A program made the translations under genes and the position numbers. A model generated the notes under the pieces. The model made no database searches, was not told the origin of the DNA, and worked only from the letters and a program-made list of their open reading frames with translations. From assembly GCA_026418275.1 (NCBI GenBank), contig JAOABQ010000070.1, positions 124,001 to 188,000 on the forward strand: a stretch of 64,000 nt of DNA, read 5' to 3'. Position 1 is the stretch's first letter. Every line of letters begins with the position of its first letter. The DNA is from Clostridia bacterium (GTDB lineage: Bacteria > Bacillota > Clostridia > Acetivibrionales > DSM-2933). Below are positions 43,528 through 53,209 of the stretch, piece by piece.

Positions 43528-44391
43528 TTATTTCCAAAGTTCAGCGTAATCTGCTACAAACTGTTTCATAGAAATGGGAGGCCTTTTTAGAAGCTTTTGG
43601 ACTTCATCCGTCACCCTCTTTGCCAGTCCGATTTTAGCAGTAAAATATATGGCCTGCATCACCTTTATAAAACTATCGTCTATGCCAAGTTCCCTCATTC
43701 TGCGTTTATATCGCAGCGGACTGGGGTTTGCATAGGTGATTTTTCTTTCCAGCACCTCTGTAAAAATATCCGCCACTTCATAATAATCAAGCGCCTCACT
43801 GCCTGTAAGGGAATAGGCCTTATTCCTGTGAGAAGGATCTATTAGCGACATGGCCCCGATTTCGGCAATATCCCGGCAGTCAATAAAGCTCGTTTTCCCT
43901 TTTCCTGCAGGGACAAAAATCTCGCTTCGTTTTTTAATTTCTTCCCGGTAAAACCCGCTCAGATTCTGCATAAAAAAACTGGGTCTTAAAAATGTGTAAG
44001 GTATATTCCTTTTTAAAATATGTTTTTCAATTTTATAATGGGGTACAATTGGATTTTTCTCCACTCCCAGCAGAGATAAGAAAACAATATGTTCTACTCC
44101 GCAATCGATGGCCGTATCGATGGCAGGATTGATATACTTTCTTACATTGGATATGGCAGGAGGTCTCATTAAAAAGACTGCTTCTACCCTGTTAAAAGCA
44201 TCACTATAGGTTTCCGCCTTTTCAAAATCAAATTGTACAACCTCAATTTCTCTTCCTAAATCTGCCTTGGCCTTTTCATGGTCTCTGCCGCGGACAGCCG
44301 CTTTGATCCCGTGTCCTTGTTCCAGCAAGATTTTTGCAACTTCATTTCCTACATTGCCTGTTATCCCTGTAATCAATATTTTTTTTCCCAT
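43528..44391 (-). CDS. NmrA-like NAD(P)-binding protein (atypical SDR)
   Basis: A 287-residue atypical short-chain dehydrogenase of the NmrA/quinone-oxidoreductase-2 type. The N-terminal ILITGITGNVGNEVAKIL holds the GxxGxxG dinucleotide site, and KIEKHILKRNIPYTFLRPSF is typical of the family; a classical YxxxK active site is not evident, so it may sense NAD(P) or reduce a quinone-like substrate. The start ATG 44391 follows GGAG by nine bases. It lies 66 bases after the MATE gene in a MarR-MATE-NmrA run, which suggests expression with drug or toxin response genes. Confidence 0.85.
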   Translation of the reverse strand: MGKKILITGITGNVGNEVAKILLEQGHGIKAAVRGRDHEKAKADLGREIEVVQFDFEKAETYSDAFNRVEAVFLMRPPAISNVRKYINPAIDTAIDCGVEHIVFLSLLGVEKNPIVPHYKIEKHILKRNIPYTFLRPSFFMQNLSGFYREEIKKRSEIFVPAGKGKTSFIDCRDIAEIGAMSLIDPSHRNKAYSLTGSEALDYYEVADIFTEVLERKITYANPSPLRYKRRMRELGIDDSFIKVMQAIYFTAKIGLAKRVTDEVQKLLKRPPISMKQFVADYAELWK

Positions 44392-44457
44392 TTCCCTGCA
44401 CTCCTTCAAAAACTTTATTCACCCGGCGCCTATCTACTTGTACACATTAAAAATTTT

Positions 44458-45831
44458 TCAATCCGTCTGCAGCCTTAATACCTGTTTCTTATGCTTTTCA
44501 TCCAAACGTCTCAGTTCCTTCAAAATCAAAAAAGCAGTCAGAATTGAAGCCCCCAGGTCTGCCACAGGCCCAGCCATAACGACACCTTGGAGTTTGAAGA
44601 AAAGAGGAAGTATCAACACCGCGGGTATTAAAAGCAATACTTGCCTTGATAAGCTAAGCAAGGCAGAATACTTGGCCTTCCCGATGGCCTGAAAATAATT
44701 GGCTCCAATAATTTGAAATCCGATAACCGGTAAAAAAATCATGAAACCCCTTAAAGCATAACTGCTAAACTCTATCAATTTTTCATCCTTACTGTTAAAT
44801 AAGGAAGCAATTTGTCTTGGAAACAATTCTGTAATAACAAAACCAATAACAACAATAATCGTTGCCGCAATAATGGCAAGCTTTAGTGCTTCCTTAACCC
44901 TGTCATACTTTTTTGCACCGTAATTATAACCGATAATAGGTTGTACACCCTGGTTTATTCCAAAAATAGGCATCATAATCAGTGTAAGAATACTGGTCAC
45001 AATCCCCATACCGGAAACAGCTACATCTCCACCATAATAACTCAAACTGTTGTTAAGAATAACGTTTACAAGACTTGATGCAAGCTGGAGCAAAAAAGGA
45101 GCAGAACCCAATGCCACTACTTTACCCACCAATTTCTTATCCAGACTAAAATTGGTTTTTCTGATTTTTAAAGTACTTTTACCGGAAATGAAATAATAAA
45201 GCACCCACGCTGAAGAAATGCCTTGGGCAATAACGGTAGCCAAAGCAGAACCGCGGATTCCCATACCCAATCCAAAAATAAGTACAGGGCACAGTGCCGC
45301 ATTTAAAACTGCTCCAATCAACATGGTCAGCATAGCTGTCCTTGGGTTGCCTTCCCCCCGTATAAAGTTATTCATCCCAAACCCGATGCCTTGACAGACC
45401 GCACCCAATAGGATGATTTGCATAAATTCCCGGGCATAGGGTAAAACATCCCTGCTGGCTCCAAAGAGTTTCAGCATCGGATCCAGAAATAAAAGCCCAA
45501 ACAACGTAATTCCAAGGGATACAAGAATGAGTAATATAAATGCATTCCCCAGTATCCGTTCCGCTTCTTCTTTTTTACCTTCCCCAAGTTTGAGGGACAC
45601 CAAGGAGTTTGCCCCAAGGCCTATTAACATCATAAATGCCATCATAATGAGCATAATGGGAAAACCGATGGTAATTCCGGCAAGACCAAGCTTTCCTACA
45701 CTGTTCCCGATAAAAATTCTGTCAACCACATTATACATGGCATTGACCAGCATACCGATAATTGCAGGAATGGAAAACTTCAGGAGCAAATCCATTACTC
45801 TTCCTTCTCCCAATTGTTTTGAACGTTCCAT
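44458..45831 (-). CDS. MATE-family multidrug efflux transporter
   Basis: A 457-residue transporter with about 12 membrane helices in two homologous halves. MATE proteins export cationic drugs using Na+ or H+ gradients. The N terminus LLKFSIPAIIGMLVNAMYNV and the central NQGVQPIIGYNYGAKKYDRV are characteristic. The start ATG 45831 lies 15 bases after the MarR gene, so the two are co-transcribed and the transporter is probably repressed by the MarR protein. Confidence 0.93.
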   Translation of the reverse strand: MERSKQLGEGRVMDLLLKFSIPAIIGMLVNAMYNVVDRIFIGNSVGKLGLAGITIGFPIMLIMMAFMMLIGLGANSLVSLKLGEGKKEEAERILGNAFILLILVSLGITLFGLLFLDPMLKLFGASRDVLPYAREFMQIILLGAVCQGIGFGMNNFIRGEGNPRTAMLTMLIGAVLNAALCPVLIFGLGMGIRGSALATVIAQGISSAWVLYYFISGKSTLKIRKTNFSLDKKLVGKVVALGSAPFLLQLASSLVNVILNNSLSYYGGDVAVSGMGIVTSILTLIMMPIFGINQGVQPIIGYNYGAKKYDRVKEALKLAIIAATIIVVIGFVITELFPRQIASLFNSKDEKLIEFSSYALRGFMIFLPVIGFQIIGANYFQAIGKAKYSALLSLSRQVLLLIPAVLILPLFFKLQGVVMAGPVADLGASILTAFLILKELRRLDEKHKKQVLRLQTD

Positions 45832-45846
45832 TATAAATACTCCCTT

Positions 45847-46281
45847 TTAGAACTCTGATAAATTATTAAATATCCGCATAAGATAGTTTTCAAATACATC
45901 AATTTCTTCTTCGGTGAAACCTTTATAAAACAACGTGCCAACCTCATGAACCACTTCTTCATACACCCGCTTCATTGGATCGTTCTTATCTGTGGCAAAA
46001 ACAAGAATTTTCCGGCGGTCTTCTTTACTTGGTACACGTTTAATATACCCGGAAGCTTCCAATCTATCCAACATGCTTGTAAGTGTTGATTTTTCCAATG
46101 AGGTCATTCTCGAAATCTCCTGTATGGAGATTCCATCGTTCTTCCATAGAAAAAAAAGAATTCTTCCTTGTGCTGCATTGATTTCTTCCACATTTCTATC
46201 CTTAAGTTTTTTGGAAAAAATCCTTCCTGAGAGCTGATGTATTTTTGAGAGAATAAATCCTCCCTGGCGAAGCTTTACCAT
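45847..46281 (-). CDS. MarR-family transcriptional regulator
   Basis: A 144-residue winged-helix regulator. The recognition region is SIQEISRMTSLEKSTLTSML and the wing follows in GYIKRVPSKEDRRKILVFAT, both typical MarR. The start ATG 46281 has GGAGGGAACA upstream; the longer frame to 46350 runs into the promoter and is spurious. Palindromes over its own promoter suggest autorepression, with relief inducing the MATE pump encoded next. Confidence 0.93.
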   Translation of the reverse strand: MVKLRQGGFILSKIHQLSGRIFSKKLKDRNVEEINAAQGRILFFLWKNDGISIQEISRMTSLEKSTLTSMLDRLEASGYIKRVPSKEDRRKILVFATDKNDPMKRVYEEVVHEVGTLFYKGFTEEEIDVFENYLMRIFNNLSEF

Positions 46282-46299
46282 TGTTCCCTCCGGATTAGT

Positions 46300-46333
46300 A
46301 CTATATAATACTTTATTATATAGTATATTACTA
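46300..46333 (-). promoter_or_regulatory. MarR operator palindromes
   Basis: ACTATATAATA (46300-46310) and TATTATATAGT (46314-46324) form a perfect 11-bp inverted repeat with a three-base centre; a second palindrome, TAGTA-TAT-TACTA, covers 46321-46333. Both overlap the -10 element and start region of the marR promoter. Confidence 0.75.
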
Positions 46334-46350
46334 TACGGTACTTTTGTCAA
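46322..46350 (-). promoter_or_regulatory. SigA-type promoter of the MarR-MATE-NmrA operon
   Basis: TTGACA (46350-46345), 17-base spacer, TATACT (46327-46322), 40 bases before the MarR start. Confidence 0.85.
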
Positions 46351-46400
46351 AGGATTATTACCTGTCTTTTATCATTGTCTATTTTAGATCCTCAATCGAT

Positions 46401-46432
46401 AAAAAGGGCGTATCATCTGATACGCCCTTTTT
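46401..46432 (-). terminator. Terminator of the SpoVD-like gene
   Basis: AAAAAGGGCGTATCA and TGATACGCCCTTTTT are perfect 15-base arms around a two-base centre, ending in T on either strand. Confidence 0.9.
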
Positions 46433-46466
46433 ATCACTATATTTTCATTGATTTTGCTAACAGCTT

Positions 46467-48659
46467 TTACTCTGTACCCTGGCCTTCATCATCTTTCACT
46501 TTAAATTCCACATCAATCACCTGTCCCTTTGGAACTTTTTCACCCGGAGCAACATTTTGTTTTACCACATTCCCTACTCCACTGGCTTTTATATTCAAAT
46601 CAACCCTACTCAGTGCTTGTGTAGCCTCGGATATCGTCTTATTCTTCAAATCCGGTACTGTCACCATAGATGGCTGCTGTTTCTTTGTATATAAAATAAC
46701 TACCGATTTTTGCGGAACACTCATTCCGAATTTAGGCATCTGGTCTACAACCACAGCATTTTGATCGTTCTCTCCTTCCACTTTATAGGTAAGCCCGATG
46801 CTGCTGTCCTTTAACACCTTTGCAGCCTCCTGGACCGTTTTATTCCGAACATCCGGTGTCAAAACATCAAACCGCATCATTTCCTTATCCTTCTCTGTAT
46901 AAACCCGCTCAACCCCTTGATAACTTAAAACATCCTCAATAATTTTTCCAACTACCGGAGCCGCTATAGCGCCACCTCCGTGATCCTGCTCCTTGTCCAT
47001 GAAATAAAACACTGCAAGGACACAAATCGTTGGATTCTCCACCGGTGCAAAAGCGGAGAAGGATGCATGATATTTATTGACTTTCTTGATTTCGGATGTA
47101 CCGGTTTTTCCTGCAACCCTGTAACCTTTCACATAGGCAGCCTTACCTGTTCCGGTTTCACTGGAAACGACACCCTCCAAAATATCCTTTAAGGTGTCGG
47201 AGGTCTTTTTGGATATTACATTTCTTACAACTTCAGGCTCAATTCTTTTTACAATATTTCCTTGATTATCCTTCAATTCTTTTACAATTCTCGGCTTGTA
47301 AAGCTTACCTCCGTTTGCAATGGCTGCATATGAAGTAATAAGCTGAATGGGTGTAACGATAAACTGTTGTCCGAAGGAAGCCGTTGCCATATCAATTTCT
47401 GTAGGCTTGGGGTGAAAATTGCTTTTCCCCTCCTCCGGCAAATCAATATTTGTCTTATCATAAAAACCGAATGACTTGACATACTGATAAAACCGGTCTA
47501 TTTTCAAACTCTGTGCAACCCTTACAAAAACCGGATTACAGGAATGATATACTCCCTCTGCAAAAGTCTGGTTTCCGTGAAAGTTGGGCTTATGGCAGTC
47601 TATCGGCCACCCCGCTACTTTTACCGTAAAATCATTCACCGGACTATTGGGTTCCACAACCCCTTCTTCCAGTCCGGCAGCGGAAGTGATTGCTTTAAAA
47701 GTCGAACCGGGTTCGTAGGATTCTTTAATGGCTTTATTCTTCCAGACTGTATCAAACAGTACTTTTACATCCTCCTTGGTATCCCCCTTCCACTTTGCTG
47801 CGTCCACCCCCGGCGGAGCGGCCCAGGGATTATTAAGGTCAAAATCGGGTTTGGACACCATGGCAAGGACATCTCCATTTCTTGGGTCCATCACAAGAAT
47901 GGTGGCGCCATATTTCACATTGTTTTCCTTAATCGCTTTCTCTGCCGCAGTTTCCGCTATATGCTGTATAGTTTCGTCGATGGTCAGAACAACATTTAAT
48001 CCATCCTGCGGTGCAATAAACCCCTCTTCATCAAAAGGCAGTTCCCTTCCGGCCGCATCGGTTTCTCCGATTACTTTTCCCGGAACCCCCTTTAAATAGT
48101 GTTCCATGGAGGCCTCAATGCCATCAATCCCCTGATTATCCACGTTGGTAAACCCGATGACATGGGATGCAAGACTTCCATTTGGGTATACTCTTTTTGT
48201 ATCGTCAACAACATAAATCCCCTTGATCTTCTCCTTTTTCGTCCACTCAAGAACCTTATCCACCAGGTCTTTGTCAACCTTCATTTTAACCTTTTCATAA
48301 CGGCTTTTATTGTTTAATTTTTTCACCAGTTCCTGCTTGTCCAAGGAAAGTATTTGAGCCAAGCCTTCCGCAATAAAGTCAACATCTTTTTTTGATTTCT
48401 TTACCTCGGCCGGGTCGGCAAGGATTGACTGAACAACCGTGCTGACAGCCAGTTCTTTTCCGTTTCTATCAAATATGGTACCCCTTTTTGCACTTATTTC
48501 AGTACCTGCGCTTTGTCTTAAAAAAACTTTTTGTTGATACCATGCACCGTTAATCATTTGAATCCAGGTAATTCTGGCAGCTAATACAATAACTAGCGCT
48601 GTCAAAAAGAAAAGCATAAACAAAAGTCTCTTTTTTGTAGTTAAATTGATTCCAGACAT
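46467..48659 (-). CDS. Class B penicillin-binding protein with PASTA domains (SpoVD-like)
   Basis: A 730-residue transpeptidase that crosslinks peptidoglycan. One membrane helix near residues 10-32, a PBP dimerisation domain, then a transpeptidase with SxxK (EPGSTFKAI), SxN (YHSCNPVF) and KTG (VAGKTGTSE). Two PASTA domains close the protein, each beginning at VRNKTVQEAAKVL and LKNKTISEATQAL. This layout is that of SpoVD (spore cortex) or FtsI-type septal PBPs. No division-cluster neighbours (mraW, ftsL, murE) adjoin it, so the assignment between them is open. The start ATG 48659 follows GAGGGGG. Confidence 0.92.
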   Translation of the reverse strand: MSGINLTTKKRLLFMLFFLTALVIVLAARITWIQMINGAWYQQKVFLRQSAGTEISAKRGTIFDRNGKELAVSTVVQSILADPAEVKKSKKDVDFIAEGLAQILSLDKQELVKKLNNKSRYEKVKMKVDKDLVDKVLEWTKKEKIKGIYVVDDTKRVYPNGSLASHVIGFTNVDNQGIDGIEASMEHYLKGVPGKVIGETDAAGRELPFDEEGFIAPQDGLNVVLTIDETIQHIAETAAEKAIKENNVKYGATILVMDPRNGDVLAMVSKPDFDLNNPWAAPPGVDAAKWKGDTKEDVKVLFDTVWKNKAIKESYEPGSTFKAITSAAGLEEGVVEPNSPVNDFTVKVAGWPIDCHKPNFHGNQTFAEGVYHSCNPVFVRVAQSLKIDRFYQYVKSFGFYDKTNIDLPEEGKSNFHPKPTEIDMATASFGQQFIVTPIQLITSYAAIANGGKLYKPRIVKELKDNQGNIVKRIEPEVVRNVISKKTSDTLKDILEGVVSSETGTGKAAYVKGYRVAGKTGTSEIKKVNKYHASFSAFAPVENPTICVLAVFYFMDKEQDHGGGAIAAPVVGKIIEDVLSYQGVERVYTEKDKEMMRFDVLTPDVRNKTVQEAAKVLKDSSIGLTYKVEGENDQNAVVVDQMPKFGMSVPQKSVVILYTKKQQPSMVTVPDLKNKTISEATQALSRVDLNIKASGVGNVVKQNVAPGEKVPKGQVIDVEFKVKDDEGQGTE

Positions 48660-49017
48660 TGTTGCCCCCTCACATTTCACCGGTAAATGTAAATATCCAA
48701 CTAAAAATGAATATAAAGCTTGTCCAAATACCTTTTTAATATAAGAAAAATTTCCTGAAAAATACCATTTTGGATGGTATCATGGGCTATTATTTAAATT
48801 TGCTGCTTCATTTTTTTATCCTATCTTATTTTAACAGATTCCTCGTCTGTAAGAAATAAGTTTTATTCTTTTCATCTTTTAAATTATTGGCACTTTATTT
48901 TGTCATATCCACCCGGCCCCTTATTTTACTTAAAACTTCCAAAATGGCATAAATTCATATAAAAGGCCTGTATGCAATCATTGTAAAAATTACATACAGG
49001 CCTTTTATATAATTTGA
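48660..49017. other. Intergenic region upstream of the SpoVD-like gene
   Basis: About 360 AT-rich bases. A small hairpin, ATACCAT/ATGGTAT, is at 48762-48780, and the DUF1540 gene's terminator is at 48961-49006. No clear promoter or coding frame was found. Confidence 0.5.
48961..49006 (-). terminator. Terminator of the DUF1540 gene
   Basis: AAAAGGCCTGTATG and CATACAGGCCTTTT arms are perfect over 14 bases, with AT-rich flanks. Confidence 0.88.
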
Positions 49018-49194
49018 TTATGATTTTCTTCCACTTTTAAAGGTAGTACAACAGGTCTCATCACTAATATCAGCCTTATGGCCATGCATCGCATTCACTT
49101 CCAAAGCATCTGCATGGCATAATGTATCCTCATTATAGACACAGTTTACAACACCACATTTAACTTTCATACAGGGAGCATTATTCACATCCAT
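49018..49194 (-). CDS. DUF1540 small cysteine-rich protein
   Basis: A 58-residue protein with the Cys pattern C-x4-C-x4-C-x7-C and a final ETCCTTF, typical of DUF1540 proteins common in sporulating Firmicutes; the cysteines probably bind a metal. The start ATG 49194 lies after GGAGGAGGTGATATCA. It is a single-gene unit with its own terminator. The biochemical role is not known to me. Confidence 0.85.
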   Translation of the reverse strand: MDVNNAPCMKVKCGVVNCVYNEDTLCHADALEVNAMHGHKADISDETCCTTFKSGRKS

Positions 49195-49778
49195 TGATAT
49201 CACCTCCTCCGAGGGTATTTAAAACAATTGATCTTAGAGATAAAGGATCAAAACTCATTCTATTATTCAGCATGAACATTTCTAGTATTTCACTAAAGAA
49301 AAGGATTATTCGGATAATCCTGACATAAAAAAAAGTTGCTATAAATTACCTCACCATTTCAAGCTTATACCGGGTTGACATTATTTTCTTTCCAAGTGTA
49401 TAATGTAATATGAAGTTATCATTCACTAACACCATTCGTGTCATTTCTATTTAGATGGATTTGTATCTCTGTTAGAAAACAATCAATAAAAATCATTACT
49501 AATAAACAAATATTTATGTCTGCTTTTCTTTTATCACGTTGGGAATACAATTCAAATTTTTAATGAAATCATAGTATTCAGATCATTATTGATAACATTT
49601 AATATTGACACTCTTTATTTCCCTAACATTTTTCAAAATATCCATTTTTTTATTTATCCAACTTCCAATAGGCTGCATATGCTGAATTTATCTACATCAC
49701 TTGAGTCAAACAACAGCAATTTCAAACCACTTCTTGCTTTAACAAAGTACATTCAATCCAAAAAGGAGGAAGAATACA
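49195..49778. other. Intergenic region with promoter upstream of the second MCP gene
   Basis: About 580 bases. A 7-bp stem with tetraloop (GGATTAT/ATAATCC) lies near 49304-49321, the promoter at 49375-49404, and then a leader of about 370 bases in which I recognise no riboswitch. A SigD-like box is not convincing here. Confidence 0.5.
49375..49404 (+). promoter_or_regulatory. Candidate SigA-type promoter of the second MCP gene
   Basis: TTGACA at 49375-49380, 18-base spacer, TATAAT at 49399-49404. The distance of about 375 bases to the start codon means a long leader. Confidence 0.65.
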
Positions 49779-51647
49779 ATGAAATGGTTCTACGATTTAA
49801 AAATCAGCAAAAAATTATTATCAAGCTTTATTCTCATTTCACTCATCGCTGCAATCATTGGCTATATGGGCTATAACGGGATGATGCAGATTATGAAAGC
49901 CCAAGAGGAAATCGCCATTGTCAGGCTTCCCAGTGTACAAGCCCTATTGATCATAAGTGAGGCTCAAACAGCTGTACTTGCCGGAGAACGAGGCCTGATC
50001 AATACCAGTATGATGGAGAGTGACCTTCGTAATGCGCAGTACAACTACATAACCGATGCTTTTTCAAGGGCTGAAAAAGCATGGAAAATATACGAACCCC
50101 TTCCACAGACCAAAGAGGAAGCTGAGAATTGGAAAATATTTGTCCCCCAGTGGGAGCAGTGGAAAAAAGATTCTCAGGAAGTTGTAAATATCTCCAAGGA
50201 AAAAGACCGGCAGTTGGCATCCGGAGTGTCTATCCATGATCCTAAAATTTCGGCATTGGATAAAAAAGCACTTGATGCATCCCTTGTTTCAAGAAATTCT
50301 TTTTTAACAGCAGAAACCACCCTCAATAGTCTTGTGGATATAAACGTAGAAGTGGCGGATCAAGAGGTCATTAAGAGTAATCAGGTCTATAGCCAGGCAA
50401 CAAGCATTTTAATTCTTGTACTCATCATAGGCCTTATTATGGCTGTCGGCTTGGGAATATTCATTTCCCGGATCATCAGCATTCCGGTTAAAGCAATGGT
50501 TTCTGCTGCGGACAAGCTGGCCGTGGGAGATATCAATGTGAATGTGGAATCCAGTTCCAAGGATGAAATCGGAAATTTAATGCTTTCCTTTTCCAAAATG
50601 ACTGCAAATATCCGGGAACAAGCCCTTGCTGCGGAAAAGATTGCTGCAGGAGACCTTACCGTTAAAGTGAATATAAAATCGGAAAATGATCTTCTTGGTA
50701 AAAAGCTCAGTGAAATGATTGAAAGAAATAATGAAGTTTTGAGCAATATTAATGCAGCCGCTGAACAGGTCGCTTCGGGAGCCCGGCAAATATCCGCCTC
50801 CAGCCAAGCCCTGTCACAGGGATCTACAGAACAGGCAAGTTCCATTGAGGAAATCACTGCATCGATGGAGGAAATCGCATCCCAGACAAAGCAAAATGCA
50901 GTTAACGCCAGCCAGGCCAACGAGATTGCTTCTAAAGCAAAAGAGATGGCGGCACAGGGAAATGGCCAAATGAAGGAAATGTTAGGTGCAATGAAGGATA
51001 TCAATGAATCCTCCAATAGTATTTCAAAGATCATAAAAGTCATTGATGAAATTGCCTTTCAAACAAATATACTCGCCCTCAACGCAGCTGTAGAAGCAGC
51101 CCGGGCAGGCCAACACGGAAAGGGGTTTGCAGTTGTTGCCGAGGAAGTAAGAAATTTGGCTGCCAGAAGTGCAAACGCAGCTAAGGAAACCACCTCTATG
51201 ATCGAGGGATCCATCAACAAGGTAGCCGTAGGAACAAAAATAGCAAACGAGACAGCCTCCGCGTTAAACCAAATTGTAGAAGGAGTAGCCAAAGCTGCCG
51301 ATCTTGTAAGTGAAATCGCCATGGCTTCCAACGAGCAAGCCTCAGGAATCACACAGGTTAACCAGGCCATTTCCCAGGTAGCACAGGTTGTGCAGACCAA
51401 TTCTGCTACATCGGAGGAAGGTGCGGCTGCCAGTGAAGAGCTTTCGGGCCAGGCGGAAATGCTCAAAGATCTGGTTAGCCAATTCAAGTTGAAAAGGAAT
51501 ACAAAATCCTATACTCTCGATAATTTTAATCCAGATATGTTAAAAATGCTTGAAGGCATGATGCAAAACAAAAAGCCATCTCTAAACAAGACTTCTCAGG
51601 ACAGCTTAAAAATTGATTTAAACGATATGGAATTTGGAAAATATTAA
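49779..51647 (+). CDS. Methyl-accepting chemotaxis protein (paralogue of the che-operon MCP)
   Basis: A 622-residue transmembrane receptor. Membrane helices near residues 10-30 and 205-228 enclose a helical sensor containing [20 protein letters not shown], closely similar to the MCP at 7084. A HAMP domain and coiled coil follow, with the kinase-contact tip [20 protein letters not shown] and [20 protein letters not shown]. The C terminus adds about 45 polar residues beyond the coiled coil. The start ATG 49779 has AAAGGAGG upstream. It stands alone, away from other che genes. Shared sensors with different signalling halves suggest that both detect similar stimuli. Confidence 0.95.
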   Translation: MKWFYDLKISKKLLSSFILISLIAAIIGYMGYNGMMQIMKAQEEIAIVRLPSVQALLIISEAQTAVLAGERGLINTSMMESDLRNAQYNYITDAFSRAEKAWKIYEPLPQTKEEAENWKIFVPQWEQWKKDSQEVVNISKEKDRQLASGVSIHDPKISALDKKALDASLVSRNSFLTAETTLNSLVDINVEVADQEVIKSNQVYSQATSILILVLIIGLIMAVGLGIFISRIISIPVKAMVSAADKLAVGDINVNVESSSKDEIGNLMLSFSKMTANIREQALAAEKIAAGDLTVKVNIKSENDLLGKKLSEMIERNNEVLSNINAAAEQVASGARQISASSQALSQGSTEQASSIEEITASMEEIASQTKQNAVNASQANEIASKAKEMAAQGNGQMKEMLGAMKDINESSNSISKIIKVIDEIAFQTNILALNAAVEAARAGQHGKGFAVVAEEVRNLAARSANAAKETTSMIEGSINKVAVGTKIANETASALNQIVEGVAKAADLVSEIAMASNEQASGITQVNQAISQVAQVVQTNSATSEEGAAASEELSGQAEMLKDLVSQFKLKRNTKSYTLDNFNPDMLKMLEGMMQNKKPSLNKTSQDSLKIDLNDMEFGKY

Positions 51648-51701
51648 GCTATAATACCCTAAATTCTATATCCGGTTTTGGGTGAATTCCATTAATCCCA
51701 C

Positions 51702-51748
51702 AAATAAAGCCTTGCGGGCGTAAAAGTTCGTAAGGCTTTATTTTTATT
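51702..51748. terminator. Terminator after the second MCP gene
   Basis: AAATAAAGCCTT and AAGGCTTTATTT arms with a T-rich tail; also usable by the convergent adenylating-enzyme gene. Confidence 0.85.
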
Positions 51749-51824
51749 TATTCTAATTCAGTATCCTGATATTCCATCCATTCAATTGTTGGACCGGATA
51801 AAAGGTATAGATTGTTCACAGCTG

Positions 51825-53138
51825 TCATACCTTGAATCTTCTTTCAATCCGCCTTAGCTTCCGCCCTTTTTCCAGATGAATGTTATGGATAAAGACAATC
51901 TTAACCGGCCTCAATCCTAGTTTTACTAAAAGATCGGATATGTTTTTCTCAACTTTCTCCCGAACCCCTTCCATATTTCCGCCGGCCAAGCAGATTTTTA
52001 TAAGGCCCAAGTCTTCTTGAATCACGACATATTCTTCAATGCTGTCGGAGGCTGTTATCACAGCCCGTCTAAGAAAATCCGGAAATACGGGAATCAGCCT
52101 TTTTTCTTTTACACCTTCAAAGTAAAATAAATCGTCACATCTTCCTTCGATAAATTCCAAGGGAGTCAGCAAAGAACCACATTCACAGGGTTCTGCCCTT
52201 ACAGTCAGGATATCGTTCAGCCTGTATCTTATCATGGGCTGGGTCCTTCGGTTAAAATCCGTAATAATGGGAACAAATTTACCCAATTCCTTATCTATAT
52301 ATTCCTTTTCAATGAAAACCGCGTCTTCATTGAGATGCAGCGTGCCATGACAGCAGGTATACCCAAGAAACCCTTCCGTACACTGGTATACCTGATGTAC
52401 TGTCTGGTTGAAAATTTTCTCAATATACCTCTTATCAATAAAATCTAAAACTTCTGCCACAGATACAATTTTTACAGGGTGTATGGATAATAAACTCTCC
52501 GTCTGGGCTTTTGCCAGCATCCTAAGCATGGACGGCGGCGCTACCAGTATGGTAGGCTTAAAATAATTGAGTTCTTCTATATGGCTATCCATATCCTCCA
52601 GTAAATCGAAGAACTTAAAGCTGATTTTTATGCTGTTTAAAGTTGTATAAAGGTTACTGTTGGCTCTTAAAAAAAATGCAATTTTTTGCTTTTTCCCAAA
52701 AAACAAGGAAGATGGAAGAACTTTTCCAATGATGCTTCCTGCCCAAGCCATCCTTTCATGGTCGCTCACAAGAAATAGCCCTCTATTCCCGGATGTACCG
52801 GATGAAAGACCTACGGTAACCCCGTTTATTTTCGGGGTAAAATCCCTTTCCTCCTCACTTTTCAGCGCTAAATGAAAGGCCTCATCCTTTTTTATTCCCA
52901 GTGTGTTGAGATTGTCAAAATTGTCCATCATAATCTGCTTGTCTAGAATGGGGAATTTATCTAACCCAATATTCCCTTCGTCTTTAAGGCTTGATCGGTA
53001 GAATTCCGACTTTCCAATAATCTCCCGCAAAAACTTGAGAATCCTTTTCTTCTGGTATCGTTCCAATTCCTCCCTGCTATTAAAACGCAAGTGTCTTGCC
53101 ATCCAGTAGTGTTTCAGGAATGTACCTACCCTGTTCAT
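51825..53138 (-). CDS. F390-synthetase-like adenylate-forming enzyme
   Basis: A 437-residue member of the phenylacetate-CoA ligase/coenzyme F390 synthetase-related group. The ATP loop is GLSSGTSGNRG, and the adenylation core contains QCTEGFLGYTCC and MIRYRLNDILTV, with a C-terminal subdomain ending EKGRKLRRIERRF. It would activate a carboxylate as an acyl-adenylate. It is the last gene of a four-gene run with a metallo-beta-lactamase-fold hydrolase, an OleD-like dehydrogenase and a KAS III. In that setting its role may parallel OleC, which uses ATP on a beta-hydroxy acid. The family is firm; the role is inferred. Start ATG 53138 after GGGGGAG. Confidence 0.88.
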   Translation of the reverse strand: MNRVGTFLKHYWMARHLRFNSREELERYQKKRILKFLREIIGKSEFYRSSLKDEGNIGLDKFPILDKQIMMDNFDNLNTLGIKKDEAFHLALKSEEERDFTPKINGVTVGLSSGTSGNRGLFLVSDHERMAWAGSIIGKVLPSSLFFGKKQKIAFFLRANSNLYTTLNSIKISFKFFDLLEDMDSHIEELNYFKPTILVAPPSMLRMLAKAQTESLLSIHPVKIVSVAEVLDFIDKRYIEKIFNQTVHQVYQCTEGFLGYTCCHGTLHLNEDAVFIEKEYIDKELGKFVPIITDFNRRTQPMIRYRLNDILTVRAEPCECGSLLTPLEFIEGRCDDLFYFEGVKEKRLIPVFPDFLRRAVITASDSIEEYVVIQEDLGLIKICLAGGNMEGVREKVEKNISDLLVKLGLRPVKIVFIHNIHLEKGRKLRRIERRFKV

Positions 53139-53209
53139 ACGTCTCCCCCATTTTAAAAATAAACCTTCTCAAAAAGCATGGTACAAAGCAGTTTGATTTG
53201 TAAGACGCT

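Noticed and set aside
50387-51043. 218-residue open frame antisense to the second MCP gene
   Set aside because: Low-complexity shadow of the MCP coiled coil; no ribosome site or family resemblance.
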